Shown in pieces: positions 27,175 to 36,456 of a stretch of 64,000 nt of DNA. The notes beneath the pieces were generated by a model. The model searched no databases. It had not been told where the DNA came from and saw only the letters and a program-made list of their open reading frames with translations. The stretch is from contig NZ_JAMYFE010000038.1 in the NCBI RefSeq assembly GCF_024129865.1, forward strand, positions 106,734-170,733, read 5' to 3'. Made by a program: the position numbers and the translations under genes. Within the stretch, counting starts at the first letter, position 1; every line of letters starts with the position of its first letter. The stretch is from Stieleria tagensis (GTDB lineage Bacteria > Planctomycetota > Planctomycetia > Pirellulales > Pirellulaceae).

Positions 27175-28209
27175 TTACGAAGCGTAGGGAAGACTCTGTG
27201 GCAACCCGCCGGTGTTGTTGTCACGGCTTGTATCACGGCGTGCCGGGCGAATCCGCGGTCGGATCGTCGGTTCGCTCGCTGCGGCGGGTTCGGATTGCAT
27301 CAGATGCACGTCCATCTGTGGATAGGGGATGCTAATGCCGACACGATCGAGTTGCCGTTTCACCTCGGCGGTCAATGCTTCGGTCATCGGCCAATAATCA
27401 GATGTCTGGACCCACATTCGAACTTTCCACTCGACCGCGCTGTCGCCCAGTCCGCTCAATACGATGGCCGTTCCGCGTCCATCCCCGTGAATCGTTTCTC
27501 GCACGAAAACGTCGGCGGCGGACTGCAATGCCTGTCGCGTCGCATCGATGTTGGCGTCGTATTCGACACCGACAATCACCTCGACACGGCGATGTGGATG
27601 GAAACTGATGTTTTCGATTGTTCCGCCGCTGATCGAACTGTTGGGAATGATCAGCCGCCGGTTGTCCGGTGTATCGAGAGTGGTTGTGAACAAATCGATT
27701 TCGTTCACCTTTCCAGCAACGCCGGCGATATTGACCATGTCACCGACCTTGAAGGGGCGAAACACGATCATCAACATGCCCGCGGCAAAGTTGCTGAGCG
27801 TGCCTTGGAATGCCAGTCCGATCGCAAAACCGGCAGCTGCCAAGACGGCGGCCAATCCACCCAGCGGGGCGCCCAGTTTGCTCGCGACCGCCGCGATCAC
27901 GCTCAGCATGATCGAATAGAAAATGGTCGTGCCGATAAATCGACCGAACGTTTCGTCGATGCGGTGACGAATCGGGCGGGCAACGATCCGCGAGACGTAC
28001 TTGGCCACAAAGTAGCCCACAAAGACGACTGTCAAACCCAGACAGGCATTCAGCAGATTCGGAGCAATACTCTTTTCAAAGAACGCCACCATTTCGGCGA
28101 TCTCAAATTCACCGTTCATCATCTGACCGACGGCACCATTGTCAGTGGGTGCCAAATCGGACGACGGTCCAGTGGGAGCGGTCGAAACGCCTGCGTCTGC
28201 CACCAACAT
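27175..28209 (-). CDS. mscS: Small-conductance mechanosensitive channel (MscS family)
   Basis: 344 residues. A first helix (LLNACLGLTVVFVGYFVAKY) precedes the pore-lining TM3 region with the typical Gly/Ala pattern, LAAVLAAAGFAIGLAFQGTL followed by SNFAAGMLMIVFRPFKVGDM. The beta domain (VNEIDLFTTTLDTPDNRRLI, then IPNS) and the alpha-beta C-terminal domain complete the fold. It opens under membrane tension during hypo-osmotic shock. The N-terminus carries a ~60-residue polar extension. It heads a probable two-gene unit with the phospholipase C-fold gene. Confidence 0.93.
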   Translation of the reverse strand: MLVADAGVSTAPTGPSSDLAPTDNGAVGQMMNGEFEIAEMVAFFEKSIAPNLLNACLGLTVVFVGYFVAKYVSRIVARPIRHRIDETFGRFIGTTIFYSIMLSVIAAVASKLGAPLGGLAAVLAAAGFAIGLAFQGTLSNFAAGMLMIVFRPFKVGDMVNIAGVAGKVNEIDLFTTTLDTPDNRRLIIPNSSISGGTIENISFHPHRRVEVIVGVEYDANIDATRQALQSAADVFVRETIHGDGRGTAIVLSGLGDSAVEWKVRMWVQTSDYWPMTEALTAEVKRQLDRVGISIPYPQMDVHLMQSEPAAASEPTIRPRIRPARRDTSRDNNTGGLPQSLPYAS

Positions 28210-28439
28210 CGCGGTTCATCCTTGAATTGCGGGAGGGGGGTGATTCGATGTAAACCAGCTATAGTCGATCCAGACAACAGGCGTAAAGACGTTTCCCGAA
28301 TAGGCACCCCGCCTCTGTGCGGTCGTGCATCTCGCGGTTTGCGTTTGGAATGGAATTAGTCAGGGTCTGGAGAGTGAATTGCGCTGCGGTGCTGCAATTC
28401 TGGAATCGCATGCACCCGATCCCCTCTCTACGTCAACGG

Positions 28440-29753
28440 CTACTTGAAATGCCGGTCGGCAAAGTTCAGGTACTGTTGCCAGTCGTATTCGGTCAGGTCG
28501 TGTTTGCCGGTTCGCAGGTGATAGCCGATCTCGCCGTCGGCGATCGGTTGGTCTGGCGGTGGCATTTTTTCCGGTGGCGCGTCCCCACCCATGCCAGTGG
28601 TTGCAAGCAAACGATAGACCGGGTCGGCGTGTACGGCCGCCAAAAATTCACCCTTGGGATCGGCCCACTGGTCGCCGGTCGCGCTGGCGATGTAGACCGG
28701 CCGCGGTGCGACCAATGCAATCAATTCGTGTTGATCGACCGGCAGTGCGGATTCGTTCTCATTGTAGGTTTGAAATTGATCGCAAAACCAATGGGGGAAC
28801 GAGCTGTTGATGCGGCCGACGGTTTCGCCGATCGCACGGCGTGACAGGGCCGCACCACCGCAACCCGAATCGTTGCTGATGACCATGGCGAATCGCGGGT
28901 CCGTGGCGCCGGCCCACAGCGATGTTTTGCCGAGTCGGGAGTGACCGATCACGGCAACCTGTTCGGCGTTGATGCCCAATGCACTGCTGGATTTCAAGTA
29001 ATCCAGTGCGCGGCTCAAGCCATACGCCCAAGCCGCGATGCTGCCCCAGCGCTCGTTCTCGGGAACGTCGTTCAACTGGCTGCCCAGGGCGCCGTGGATG
29101 CCATTCTTAAACCCGTCGTCAAAATCGGGGTCGATGTCGCCATAGTAGATCGTGACCAAACCGTAGCCCTGTTTCAGGATCATTTGCACCGGCCAGCGAC
29201 TCGCGGCCACACCGCGTCCGGCCTTGGTCGCCTTGTTACCATCGGTCGTCTTGTCTTTGCGATCACGAACCCAGTTTCTGTTCATACTGATCGAGGGATC
29301 GGGATCGATGGTGTGGTTGCCTTGGAAATTCAATCCCAGGAATGCGGGGACGTCGGACGTTCGCTCGGTGGGAACGTAGATCAGCAACCGCATCGAGGGA
29401 GCGTCTTCGGCGGTACCGAACAACACGTCAACTTCGGTGCGCGTTCCCAGTCCGTTAAAGACCTCAATTTGACTGACCAATTCGTTGCGAATTTCGCAAG
29501 CCGGTGGGGAAACGCCGTAAACGTGTTTGCTAAATAAATCGACCAGTTCCTCGCGCCGCGTCTGGTTCCACTGGATCGGTGTGGTGATCGGGGATCCGTT
29601 TTCACCGACCAGAGGATCCGGCAAGGTGTAGTCAGGGATTTTGGACTCGTCGTAGTTCGGCTCGAACGCGTTTGATAGTTGACCCCTGCCCAGCGTCATG
29701 ATCGACAGCGTCACGACCACAAGCGTTTGAGAGAAGCGTGGTGACCAATGCAT
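28440..29753 (-). CDS. Secreted CE15-type carbohydrate esterase (glucuronoyl esterase-like)
   Basis: 437 residues with an N-terminal signal peptide (FSQTLVVVTLSIMTLG then NAFEP). VAVIGHSRLGKTSLWAGATD contains the serine nucleophile near residue 272, and ISNDSGCGGAALSRR and SFPHWFC match the conserved CE15 blocks, the latter supplying the catalytic His. Family members cleave ester bonds between lignin alcohols and glucuronoyl xylan, or related uronate esters. It is a single gene. Marine planctomycetes carry many polysaccharide esterases, so an algal uronate ester is a reasonable inferred substrate. Confidence 0.82.
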   Translation of the reverse strand: MHWSPRFSQTLVVVTLSIMTLGRGQLSNAFEPNYDESKIPDYTLPDPLVGENGSPITTPIQWNQTRREELVDLFSKHVYGVSPPACEIRNELVSQIEVFNGLGTRTEVDVLFGTAEDAPSMRLLIYVPTERTSDVPAFLGLNFQGNHTIDPDPSISMNRNWVRDRKDKTTDGNKATKAGRGVAASRWPVQMILKQGYGLVTIYYGDIDPDFDDGFKNGIHGALGSQLNDVPENERWGSIAAWAYGLSRALDYLKSSSALGINAEQVAVIGHSRLGKTSLWAGATDPRFAMVISNDSGCGGAALSRRAIGETVGRINSSFPHWFCDQFQTYNENESALPVDQHELIALVAPRPVYIASATGDQWADPKGEFLAAVHADPVYRLLATTGMGGDAPPEKMPPPDQPIADGEIGYHLRTGKHDLTEYDWQQYLNFADRHFK

Positions 29754-29876
29754 GAGAAATTGCCGGTGAGTGAAAGGTTGAAAAAGGGATGCCCCGTAGC
29801 GACTAGATGATTCAAATTGTAGAACGACTGGGAACAGATTTGGTTTGATTCTCTTGGAAAACTTTGGAGACCGCTT

Positions 29877-30410
29877 GTGACAGACTCACCCGCCCCGATT
29901 GGAAATGTGATCGCTGCGTCAGCCCGACTCGGCCTGGGCTATGCTGAACGGATGTTGTCGGGTGTCGATGCGGATCAATTCGCGCGGCTGGCGAAGATCG
30001 GGGACACGGTGATCGATTCGAACCACCCCTGTTTTATTCTGGGGCACCTGAGTCTGTACGCACCGCGGGTCGTCACCGAACTGGGGGGCGACGCTAGTGC
30101 GATCGCACCGAGTGAGCGTTTCGTCAAGTGTTTCAACAAAGATGCCAAGTGTATCGACGACGTCGACGGTTCGCTGTACCCCAGCATGGACGAGGTTGCC
30201 AATGCGTTTCGCGACGGGCATCAGGTGGCGATTGAGACCCTGCTGAAAACCGATGACAGCGTGTTTCATGCAGAGAACCCCAACGAAGCGATGCGGGCCA
30301 AGTTCCCGACGGTTGGTGCGATGCATGCCTTTTATCTGGGCGGCCATCTGATGTTGCACATCGGGCAATTCAGTGCCTGGCGGCGGATGGTCGGTTTGGG
30401 CGCGGCGTAG
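29877..30410 (+). CDS. DinB-fold protein
   Basis: 177 residues from GTG at 29877, preceded by GGAGA at suitable spacing. SNHPCFILGHLSLYAPRVV, a central His-containing helix, and GAMHAFYLGGHLMLHIGQFS supply the three spaced histidines typical of the metal-binding DinB/YfiT four-helix bundle. Such proteins include thiol transferases and many of unknown role. It lies between the CE15 gene (divergent) and mnmE (convergent). Function not predictable. Confidence 0.8.
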   Translation: MTDSPAPIGNVIAASARLGLGYAERMLSGVDADQFARLAKIGDTVIDSNHPCFILGHLSLYAPRVVTELGGDASAIAPSERFVKCFNKDAKCIDDVDGSLYPSMDEVANAFRDGHQVAIETLLKTDDSVFHAENPNEAMRAKFPTVGAMHAFYLGGHLMLHIGQFSAWRRMVGLGAA

Positions 30411-30414
30411 CCCG

Positions 30415-31806
30415 TCACTTGCCGATACAGAATCGGCTAAACACGCGATCCAGAATATCATCGGTGTACACCGCGCCGGTGACTTCACCAAGCGCGGCGG
30501 CGGCCAGTCGCAATTCGGACGACACGTATTCGTGCCCGTCGTCTTGATTGACGTAGTCGATTGCTGATTGAATTGCGGTTGTCGCAGCCTGCAAGCTGCC
30601 AGCGCAGCGGGCTGCCGTCCCCGCCACCGAATCGGTTTCGGATTGGTCCAGCTGTTCGATCTGTGCGACCAATTCCTCTCGCAGCGTGTCGATGCCGTCG
30701 CCGGTCAATCCACTCGTTGCGATCCAAGGCGCTGGCGGCGGGCCACTGGTCACCGAATCAGATTTGGTCGCCACCCACAGATCGATCGCGGCTCGGCGTT
30801 TGTCGGCGGCTTGGTGATGCATTGCTTGGCACGTTGACTGCCAATCCGCTGACGATCGATCGACGCACCACAACCGGATGTCGGCTTCACGTCCGGCGCG
30901 CGACGCTTGAATCTGAGCCTGTTGTGAAATCTGTTCCAGCGCCGATTGACCCTGCACGGTTTCAATCCCCGCAGTGTCGATGAACACCAACGGATGATTC
31001 TGGATTTGAATCGGGACCGAGACCACGTCGCGGGTCGTGCCGGCGACGTCGGAAACGATGGCGGCATCGTGACCAGCCAAGGCGTTTAACAAACGGCTCT
31101 TTCCCGCGTTGGGCAACCCGCGCAGCGCGACGATCCATTCGGATTTGTCGCGTGTCCGCTGGCTGAGTTGATCGCGCGTGGTTTCAACGGCGGCGATGAT
31201 CACGGTCAATCGCTCGACCAGATCCTGGTCACTGATGAATTGGATGTCTTCGTCGACAAAATCCAAACCGGCTTCGACGTCAGCCAGCAGGTCCAAAAGT
31301 TCGCTGCGCAACGATTCAAGCGGCCGCGACAGATTGCCGGCGAGTTGGCGGAGGGCGTGGTCCAGTGAACCGCGGTGGTCGGCGTCGATCACACCCAACA
31401 CCGCTTCGGCCTGGGTCAGATCCAATCGGCCGGCCAAAAAGGCGCGCAGAGTGAACTCGCCCGGGCGCGCGGCACGACAGCCGTGCGCAAGCGCGCCGCG
31501 AACGATGGCGTTCAAGATCGGCAGCGATCCATAGGTGTGCAGTTCCAACGAGGGCTGGCCGGTGTAACTGCGCCCGCTAGGCCAGATCAATGCCCGCACG
31601 GGAACCTGGCCCAATGGGTCGCCAAGGTCGATCTGAGTGTCGACGCGATGGGCGCGACGATCGCTCTGCGGTTGGATGCCAAAGCGGACCGCAACCGACA
31701 TCGAATTCGGACCCGATAGCCGAACCACACCGCGCGTCGCCGGTGCCGTCGACGAACCAATGGCGACGATCGTGTCGTCAACGTCAACGACGCGGGAAAG
31801 TGCCAT
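30415..31806 (-). CDS. mnmE: tRNA modification GTPase MnmE
   Basis: 463 residues from ATG at 31806, chosen because DDTIVAIGSSTAPATRGVVR matches the N-terminus of the family; the frame is open 14 codons further. The G domain carries LRGLPNAGKSRLLNALAG (G1), FIDTAG (G3) and ATKSD (G4), and the protein ends in the invariant C-terminal CIGK. With MnmG it installs the cmnm5 group on U34 of certain tRNAs. Length is normal. mnmG is not in the window. It follows dsbD closely on the same strand (10 bp). Confidence 0.95.
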   Translation of the reverse strand: MALSRVVDVDDTIVAIGSSTAPATRGVVRLSGPNSMSVAVRFGIQPQSDRRAHRVDTQIDLGDPLGQVPVRALIWPSGRSYTGQPSLELHTYGSLPILNAIVRGALAHGCRAARPGEFTLRAFLAGRLDLTQAEAVLGVIDADHRGSLDHALRQLAGNLSRPLESLRSELLDLLADVEAGLDFVDEDIQFISDQDLVERLTVIIAAVETTRDQLSQRTRDKSEWIVALRGLPNAGKSRLLNALAGHDAAIVSDVAGTTRDVVSVPIQIQNHPLVFIDTAGIETVQGQSALEQISQQAQIQASRAGREADIRLWCVDRSSADWQSTCQAMHHQAADKRRAAIDLWVATKSDSVTSGPPPAPWIATSGLTGDGIDTLREELVAQIEQLDQSETDSVAGTAARCAGSLQAATTAIQSAIDYVNQDDGHEYVSSELRLAAAALGEVTGAVYTDDILDRVFSRFCIGK

Positions 31807-31816
31807 CAACGGATGC

Positions 31817-34594
31817 TCAGTGGTTGCGCGATGCGGGCGGATCGGCACTGCGTGTGGTGGTCGAAGTCAGCCGTTCGGCGGAAGCGTCACTGGCAGCGGA
31901 TCCGGATAGCCCCACGCTGGGACCGGCCTCGTGCAGTGCATTGAGCACCATCGACTGTGAAACCAAGTCGCGCAGAACAATCGGTTTGCTAGGTGTCTTG
32001 CCGGGATAGATTGCCAACATTGGAATCGACTTGCTGCCCAGTTCGCCTTGCAGTTTCTGCAAGATGTGTTCGGGTTGATTGGTCAAATCAGCCAGCATTG
32101 CAACGCCGTCCAATTCCTTTAGCTTCTTGCTGGTCGCTTCGGTGTCCAGGGCGACGTGAGTGTTGACAATACAATTCATGCACCATGCGGCGGTGAAGTC
32201 CAGCATCACCGTCTTGCCGGCCGCATGCAATTCTTGCAATCGTTCTTCGTCGTATTTTTCCCAGCGGATGTGATCGTCGACGATGTATTCAATGCCATCC
32301 GAACTGGGGCTCGGGGCCGGTGCGGTCGTTAGGTATGCAAACGCCAGCCAACCAATTGCCGCGGCACTGGCGATCCCCAACGTCCAGCCTCGCAATCGTT
32401 TTTGAATGGTTTCCCATGGCGGGACTTTGCCGATGATCCAACAACCAAACCAGACACCGATCAGGGTGACGAACACCGGCAATTTTTCGCCGTCGCTGAA
32501 TTGGTTGAAAAAGAAGGCCACGGTTCCTAGAAACAGGAACGCCAAGAATTCCTTGAGCGTCACCATCCAGTTCCCAGGCTTGGGCAAAAAGCCGACCGCC
32601 GATGGAAACAGTCCCAGGAAAATATAGGGCAGCGACATCCCCAAGCCGACGGTCATCAACACGGCAGCGGTTTCGATCGGTTGCAAATAGATCGTGTAAC
32701 CCAACACGACGCCCAGCAGCGGCCCGCTGCAGGGGGTGGCCAGGATGGTGGCAAATGCGCCGGTGAAAAATGCACCGGTCAGGCCTTCTTGTTCTTGCAG
32801 GTCCTGTGACGACTGGCCGGTGGCAACACCCGGGGTTGGCAGTTCCCAAACACCCAGATACGAAAGTGCCAGCGCAAAAATCATCACCGTCAATCCGAGT
32901 CGGACCGGGAAGTATGCCAGTTGTTGGCCCCAACCGAAGGATGCAAAGACCGCCAAACAGGTCAGTCCAGCGAACACGGCTAAGATGCCCGCGACGTAGG
33001 CAAAATTCAACGCAAAGACACGTTTACGGTCTTCGCCGGCCTGTTGCACAAAGCTCATGATCTTGAGCCCGACGACCGGCAACACACAGGGCATCAGATT
33101 CAAAATCAAACCGCCACCGAGTGCCATCAGCAGGATCAATGGCAGCGAGGCGCGGGATCCGCTTGCCGGATCGGGGGCGGCGGTCACCGGCGCGGCTTGT
33201 TCGTCGTCGCTGGTTGTCGCCGGCGGTCCAGCGGATTCGGCGGATGTCTTCTCCACCACTGCTGGGGAATCGTCGCCGCCGGCTGCACCGGCCAAATTCA
33301 GGTTGTCGACCCAATCGGTTTCGGCGGCCAAATCAATCGCGGCGGAAAACTTGGTGGTCTTGATCTCGATCGGCTGCAGCGTCAGGTCGGTCTTGTCGGC
33401 CACCGTGACGGTGGCCACAAACGAGATCGCTTTGGGTTGCAAACAACTCTTGTCGGTACAGGCTTGGTAGCACACCACGCCTTGCAATTTGTAATCGCCG
33501 GCGGCGGTGTCGCTGGGAACTTTGATCGGCACTGACCAAGCCACGGGGCCTTTGTGGTATTGCACCGGTGGCATTTCCGGGACACCGGGAATCGCCGGAA
33601 AGAGCGACTTGGAGATCACCGGTTGATCGGCGCGCGGTGTCCCGACCAACAAGCCGGATTTGTCTGTGATGACAAAATTGGTTGCCGATTCGGAGTCATC
33701 CACGACGCCGTGATAAACATGGAATTCGGCTTCGGGTTTGGCGTGGAAGATCAGCTGACCTTGCTCACCAGCGGCGATCGATGTCGACACCCCGGCGGTC
33801 CAAGTGACTTCATAGGGGCCGTCGCGAAAGGTCGCCGGTTTTGCGCCAGGACCGCTCAGCAATTGTTCGGCTGATGGTGTGGCGTCGGTTTTGGCCGGCG
33901 CGACTGGTGCCGTGGATTTGGCCGCCGCCAATTTGCCATCGAACTTGGCCGTCAGTGTTTCTTTGGAGGGCATGCAGGACCCACCGTTTTGACACACCAA
34001 CGCTTCGGCTTTGATCTTGATCGCGTCTTTGAAACCCTCGGGCAGTTTCAGCGGTGCCGACCAGATCACGGTGCCGTCGTGTTCTTCGATCGTCACACCC
34101 GGGTAGACATCGGAAACGCTTTTCTCGGGGGCTTCGTCCGGGGTGAAGGCACTGGTGATGGAAACCGAATCCGGGCTCACCAACGTGAACTCCGTCGCCA
34201 ACGGACCACCGGCCGGCTGAGTCGTGGAATAGATGTGCCAGTTCGGGCCGACAACGGCTGTGATTTGCACCCGGCCTTGAGTGCCATCGGTTTGGTATTT
34301 GGCCGACCAAGTCACTGGTTCCTGATTGGCGGTGTTCAGATTGCCAAAATCAATGCCTTGAAAAACATCATTGACCTGACCAAATTTGGGGGAATCGAAT
34401 CCCGACTGCGCCACCGCAGGCGCGCCGAAAGTCGCGCACAGCCCCAGCGCGCCGAGTGCCAGCGCCAGGATCGCCAGCACACTGCGAGCATGACCGACCC
34501 GTCGCCCAGTCTCGCGACCCGCTGGTGCACGCTCGACTAGCAGTCCATCGCTGGAGTTCGGTCCAGCGGCCCGGTGTTGCTTTGGTGGATTCAT
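31817..34594 (-). CDS. dsbD: DsbD-like thiol:disulfide interchange protein
   Basis: 925 residues from ATG at 34594 (GTG at 34612 also possible). A long n-region precedes a signal peptide (LAILALALGALGLCATFGAP). Two DsbD-alpha-type domains follow, marked by NWHIYSTTQPAGGP and EFHVYHGVVDDSE. The membrane domain has LMPCVLPVVGLKIM and ATPCSGPLLGVVLGY with the paired redox cysteines. The C-terminal thioredoxin domain has LDFTAAWCMNCIVN near residue 800. It carries electrons from cytoplasmic thioredoxin to periplasmic proteins, including cytochrome c assembly. Longer than E. coli DsbD (565) because of the duplicated N-terminal domain. Confidence 0.92.
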   Translation of the reverse strand: MNPPKQHRAAGPNSSDGLLVERAPAGRETGRRVGHARSVLAILALALGALGLCATFGAPAVAQSGFDSPKFGQVNDVFQGIDFGNLNTANQEPVTWSAKYQTDGTQGRVQITAVVGPNWHIYSTTQPAGGPLATEFTLVSPDSVSITSAFTPDEAPEKSVSDVYPGVTIEEHDGTVIWSAPLKLPEGFKDAIKIKAEALVCQNGGSCMPSKETLTAKFDGKLAAAKSTAPVAPAKTDATPSAEQLLSGPGAKPATFRDGPYEVTWTAGVSTSIAAGEQGQLIFHAKPEAEFHVYHGVVDDSESATNFVITDKSGLLVGTPRADQPVISKSLFPAIPGVPEMPPVQYHKGPVAWSVPIKVPSDTAAGDYKLQGVVCYQACTDKSCLQPKAISFVATVTVADKTDLTLQPIEIKTTKFSAAIDLAAETDWVDNLNLAGAAGGDDSPAVVEKTSAESAGPPATTSDDEQAAPVTAAPDPASGSRASLPLILLMALGGGLILNLMPCVLPVVGLKIMSFVQQAGEDRKRVFALNFAYVAGILAVFAGLTCLAVFASFGWGQQLAYFPVRLGLTVMIFALALSYLGVWELPTPGVATGQSSQDLQEQEGLTGAFFTGAFATILATPCSGPLLGVVLGYTIYLQPIETAAVLMTVGLGMSLPYIFLGLFPSAVGFLPKPGNWMVTLKEFLAFLFLGTVAFFFNQFSDGEKLPVFVTLIGVWFGCWIIGKVPPWETIQKRLRGWTLGIASAAAIGWLAFAYLTTAPAPSPSSDGIEYIVDDHIRWEKYDEERLQELHAAGKTVMLDFTAAWCMNCIVNTHVALDTEATSKKLKELDGVAMLADLTNQPEHILQKLQGELGSKSIPMLAIYPGKTPSKPIVLRDLVSQSMVLNALHEAGPSVGLSGSAASDASAERLTSTTTRSADPPASRNH

Positions 34595-34656
34595 AGTGAT
34601 TGATATCGTCACGGTAATGTCGCCAGCACGAGTTTAGTTGTCGGCGCACAAAAGCG

Positions 34657-35718
34657 TCAACGTTCTGTAGATCGCTGGGCTGCATCGATTAATCGACGCA
34701 GCCGTAGGGCGACACTTTGGAAATCAGGGAATTGCCTCGACTCGATGACCAGCCAAACGACCCAGTTTGCCAGGCTGATCCACAACGACGATGTCGCGAG
34801 GGTCTCTACTAGTGTACGAAAGTCGGGTCCGAAAACGTTCGTGTCCGCGGGTGGAAAATCGGTCACGATCGCGCTCGCCGGCTTCTGTTCCAATGGTTGG
34901 ATGCCGAAATAACCCGCCAAGACACAGTCGATCGTCCGGGCCGAATCTTGGGAAAAGACTGAAAAGCTGGTCGCCCAGCGTGACAGATCGGCCGCCGGCG
35001 TATCCACACGCAGGGCGTCAAAATCAATGATTCCGCTAATTCGCCCCCCTACAACGAGGGCGTGTTCGCGGTGAATATCCCGCAGAACATAGTGCAAGCC
35101 GCGGGGCCGGCTGGCCTGCGGGAGCAACGTTTCTAGGATCCGCTGAGCGCTGGTGTGCCAATTCCGCCGCAGCAGCTCGCGCGCGGTTGACACTTCGCCG
35201 GCAACCAACGGGTTCAGACGGCCTTCTAAATTGATGTCAAAGAGGGTCGGCAGCAGATCACTCAATTGACGCGTCCGGCGGATTCGCTGGTCGATTGCCG
35301 CCGCCGGTCGCTGCGATTGTCCGATCGGTTGCAGGTGACGATGCACCGTCGCGATCGCTGCGGCGCCGTCGGCGATCTGTTCAAAGGTGGCGTCATAGGG
35401 AAATGGCTGGCCCGGCAGCCAGCTTGCGAGTTCCCAAATCCTGCCTTGCCGATCGACCAGATAGGTGGGGCCATCGGGCGGCAGCGAGGCGTATTGCGGC
35501 AGCAGCGTGCAGCTGCGCGCCGCGGTGGAGATCACTTGGTGAATTTCACGAACGCGTTCGACCGCGGTTTCGATTGGCCAACCACGCAGGGCGAACGCTT
35601 GGTCGCCTTGGCATCGAAACAGCACCGCCCCACTGTTACCAGGAGGCATCGGCTGGACCGAGCGAATCTGATGCAGATCCAACAGTCGGCGTTTGACGTC
35701 GATCGGGATCATGGTCAC
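34657..35718 (-). CDS. Aminoglycoside-phosphotransferase-fold kinase
   Basis: 353 residues from GTG at 35718, which overlaps the tsaE stop as GTGA. The APH signature is modified: YVLRDIHREHALVV stands where HGDxHxxN is usual, so the Asp is kept but the Asn is replaced, and ISGIIDFDALRVDTPAADLS provides the Mg-binding DFD-like segment. N-lobe motifs are weak (SGAVLFRCQGDQAFALRGWP). It may phosphorylate a small molecule, or be an inactive homologue. The tight coupling to tsaE is noteworthy, as APH-like kinases often lie next to tsaE in other bacteria. Confidence 0.75.
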   Translation of the reverse strand: MTMIPIDVKRRLLDLHQIRSVQPMPPGNSGAVLFRCQGDQAFALRGWPIETAVERVREIHQVISTAARSCTLLPQYASLPPDGPTYLVDRQGRIWELASWLPGQPFPYDATFEQIADGAAAIATVHRHLQPIGQSQRPAAAIDQRIRRTRQLSDLLPTLFDINLEGRLNPLVAGEVSTARELLRRNWHTSAQRILETLLPQASRPRGLHYVLRDIHREHALVVGGRISGIIDFDALRVDTPAADLSRWATSFSVFSQDSARTIDCVLAGYFGIQPLEQKPASAIVTDFPPADTNVFGPDFRTLVETLATSSLWISLANWVVWLVIESRQFPDFQSVALRLRRLIDAAQRSTER

Positions 35719-36236
35719 CGAGACGATGATGCCATTGCGGTGACCAATTGGTTCAACGGGCGCTGCAGATCGGGATTGTTGGTTTGCAACGTCAGTCGAC
35801 GATGCGGAACCACGTCATCCGTTTCGCTTTCCTCGACGTCGATTGTCATCCACAGCGTTTCATCCGGTAGAACCGACCGCATGCGATCGGCCCATTCGAT
35901 CAACACCCAAGTGTTCTTTGCTTCGAACAATTCCTCGACGCCCAATTCCAAAAATTCGTCTTCGTCCGACACGCGATAGGCATCCAGGTGATGCAGTCGA
36001 ATCGGACCGGCGGCCAACTGCGCATCGTAGCTGCATAGCAACGTGAACGTCGGGCTGGTGACGTCTTCGGCATCGATGCCCATCGCCGCCGCCAAAGCCT
36101 GGGTGAACGTTGTCTTGCCAGCGCCCAACGTTCCCACCAACCCGATCACCAGTTCACTGGGGAAGTACTCGGCCAGGCAGTGACCGAGTTGTTGCAAACG
36201 AGGTAAATCGATGTGGTTCAGAGTGGCGTGGGGCAT
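35715..36236 (-). CDS. tsaE: tRNA N6-threonylcarbamoyladenosine biosynthesis ATPase TsaE
   Basis: 173 residues. The P-loop is LVGTLGAGKTTFTQALA and Walker B-like and family-specific segments are SPTFTLLCSY, LHHLDAYRV and TWVLIEWADRM. TsaE is the ATPase partner of TsaB-TsaD in t6A37 tRNA modification. Length is normal. It is followed at once by the APH-fold kinase gene with a 4-bp overlap. Confidence 0.95.
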   Translation of the reverse strand: MPHATLNHIDLPRLQQLGHCLAEYFPSELVIGLVGTLGAGKTTFTQALAAAMGIDAEDVTSPTFTLLCSYDAQLAAGPIRLHHLDAYRVSDEDEFLELGVEELFEAKNTWVLIEWADRMRSVLPDETLWMTIDVEESETDDVVPHRRLTLQTNNPDLQRPLNQLVTAMASSSR

Positions 36237-36289
36237 AAATCAAACCGTGCAAAACCTGACGCATGAGTATTGAAGTTGCTTTTTTTGAC

Positions 36290-36351
36290 AACCCGACGCG
36301 TAAGCGAGGGATTTAGCCGGTTGACGGGATCCCTCGCTGACGCGTCGGGTT
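36290..36351. repeat. 22-bp inverted repeat with one mismatch
   Basis: Arms 36290-36311 and 36330-36351 (core CCCGACGCGT, then GCGAGGGA) pair with one mismatch around an 18-base loop. They lie between the SHD1-protein stop and the tsaE start, both on the minus strand. No T-tract follows in either direction, so it is not a textbook terminator. TCGCTGACGCGT recurs near 63898-63909, and AACGCTGGCTTCAAA-like sequence lies at 36379-36393. Confidence 0.8.
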
Positions 36352-36456
36352 ACCAAAAACCAATGCCTGACGCGAAAGCGCTGGCTTCAAAACTCACGCA
36401 TCGGGTTGGGGTTTCCAGTTTGGCATTTTGATGCATTGACGGAACATCGAATCAAA

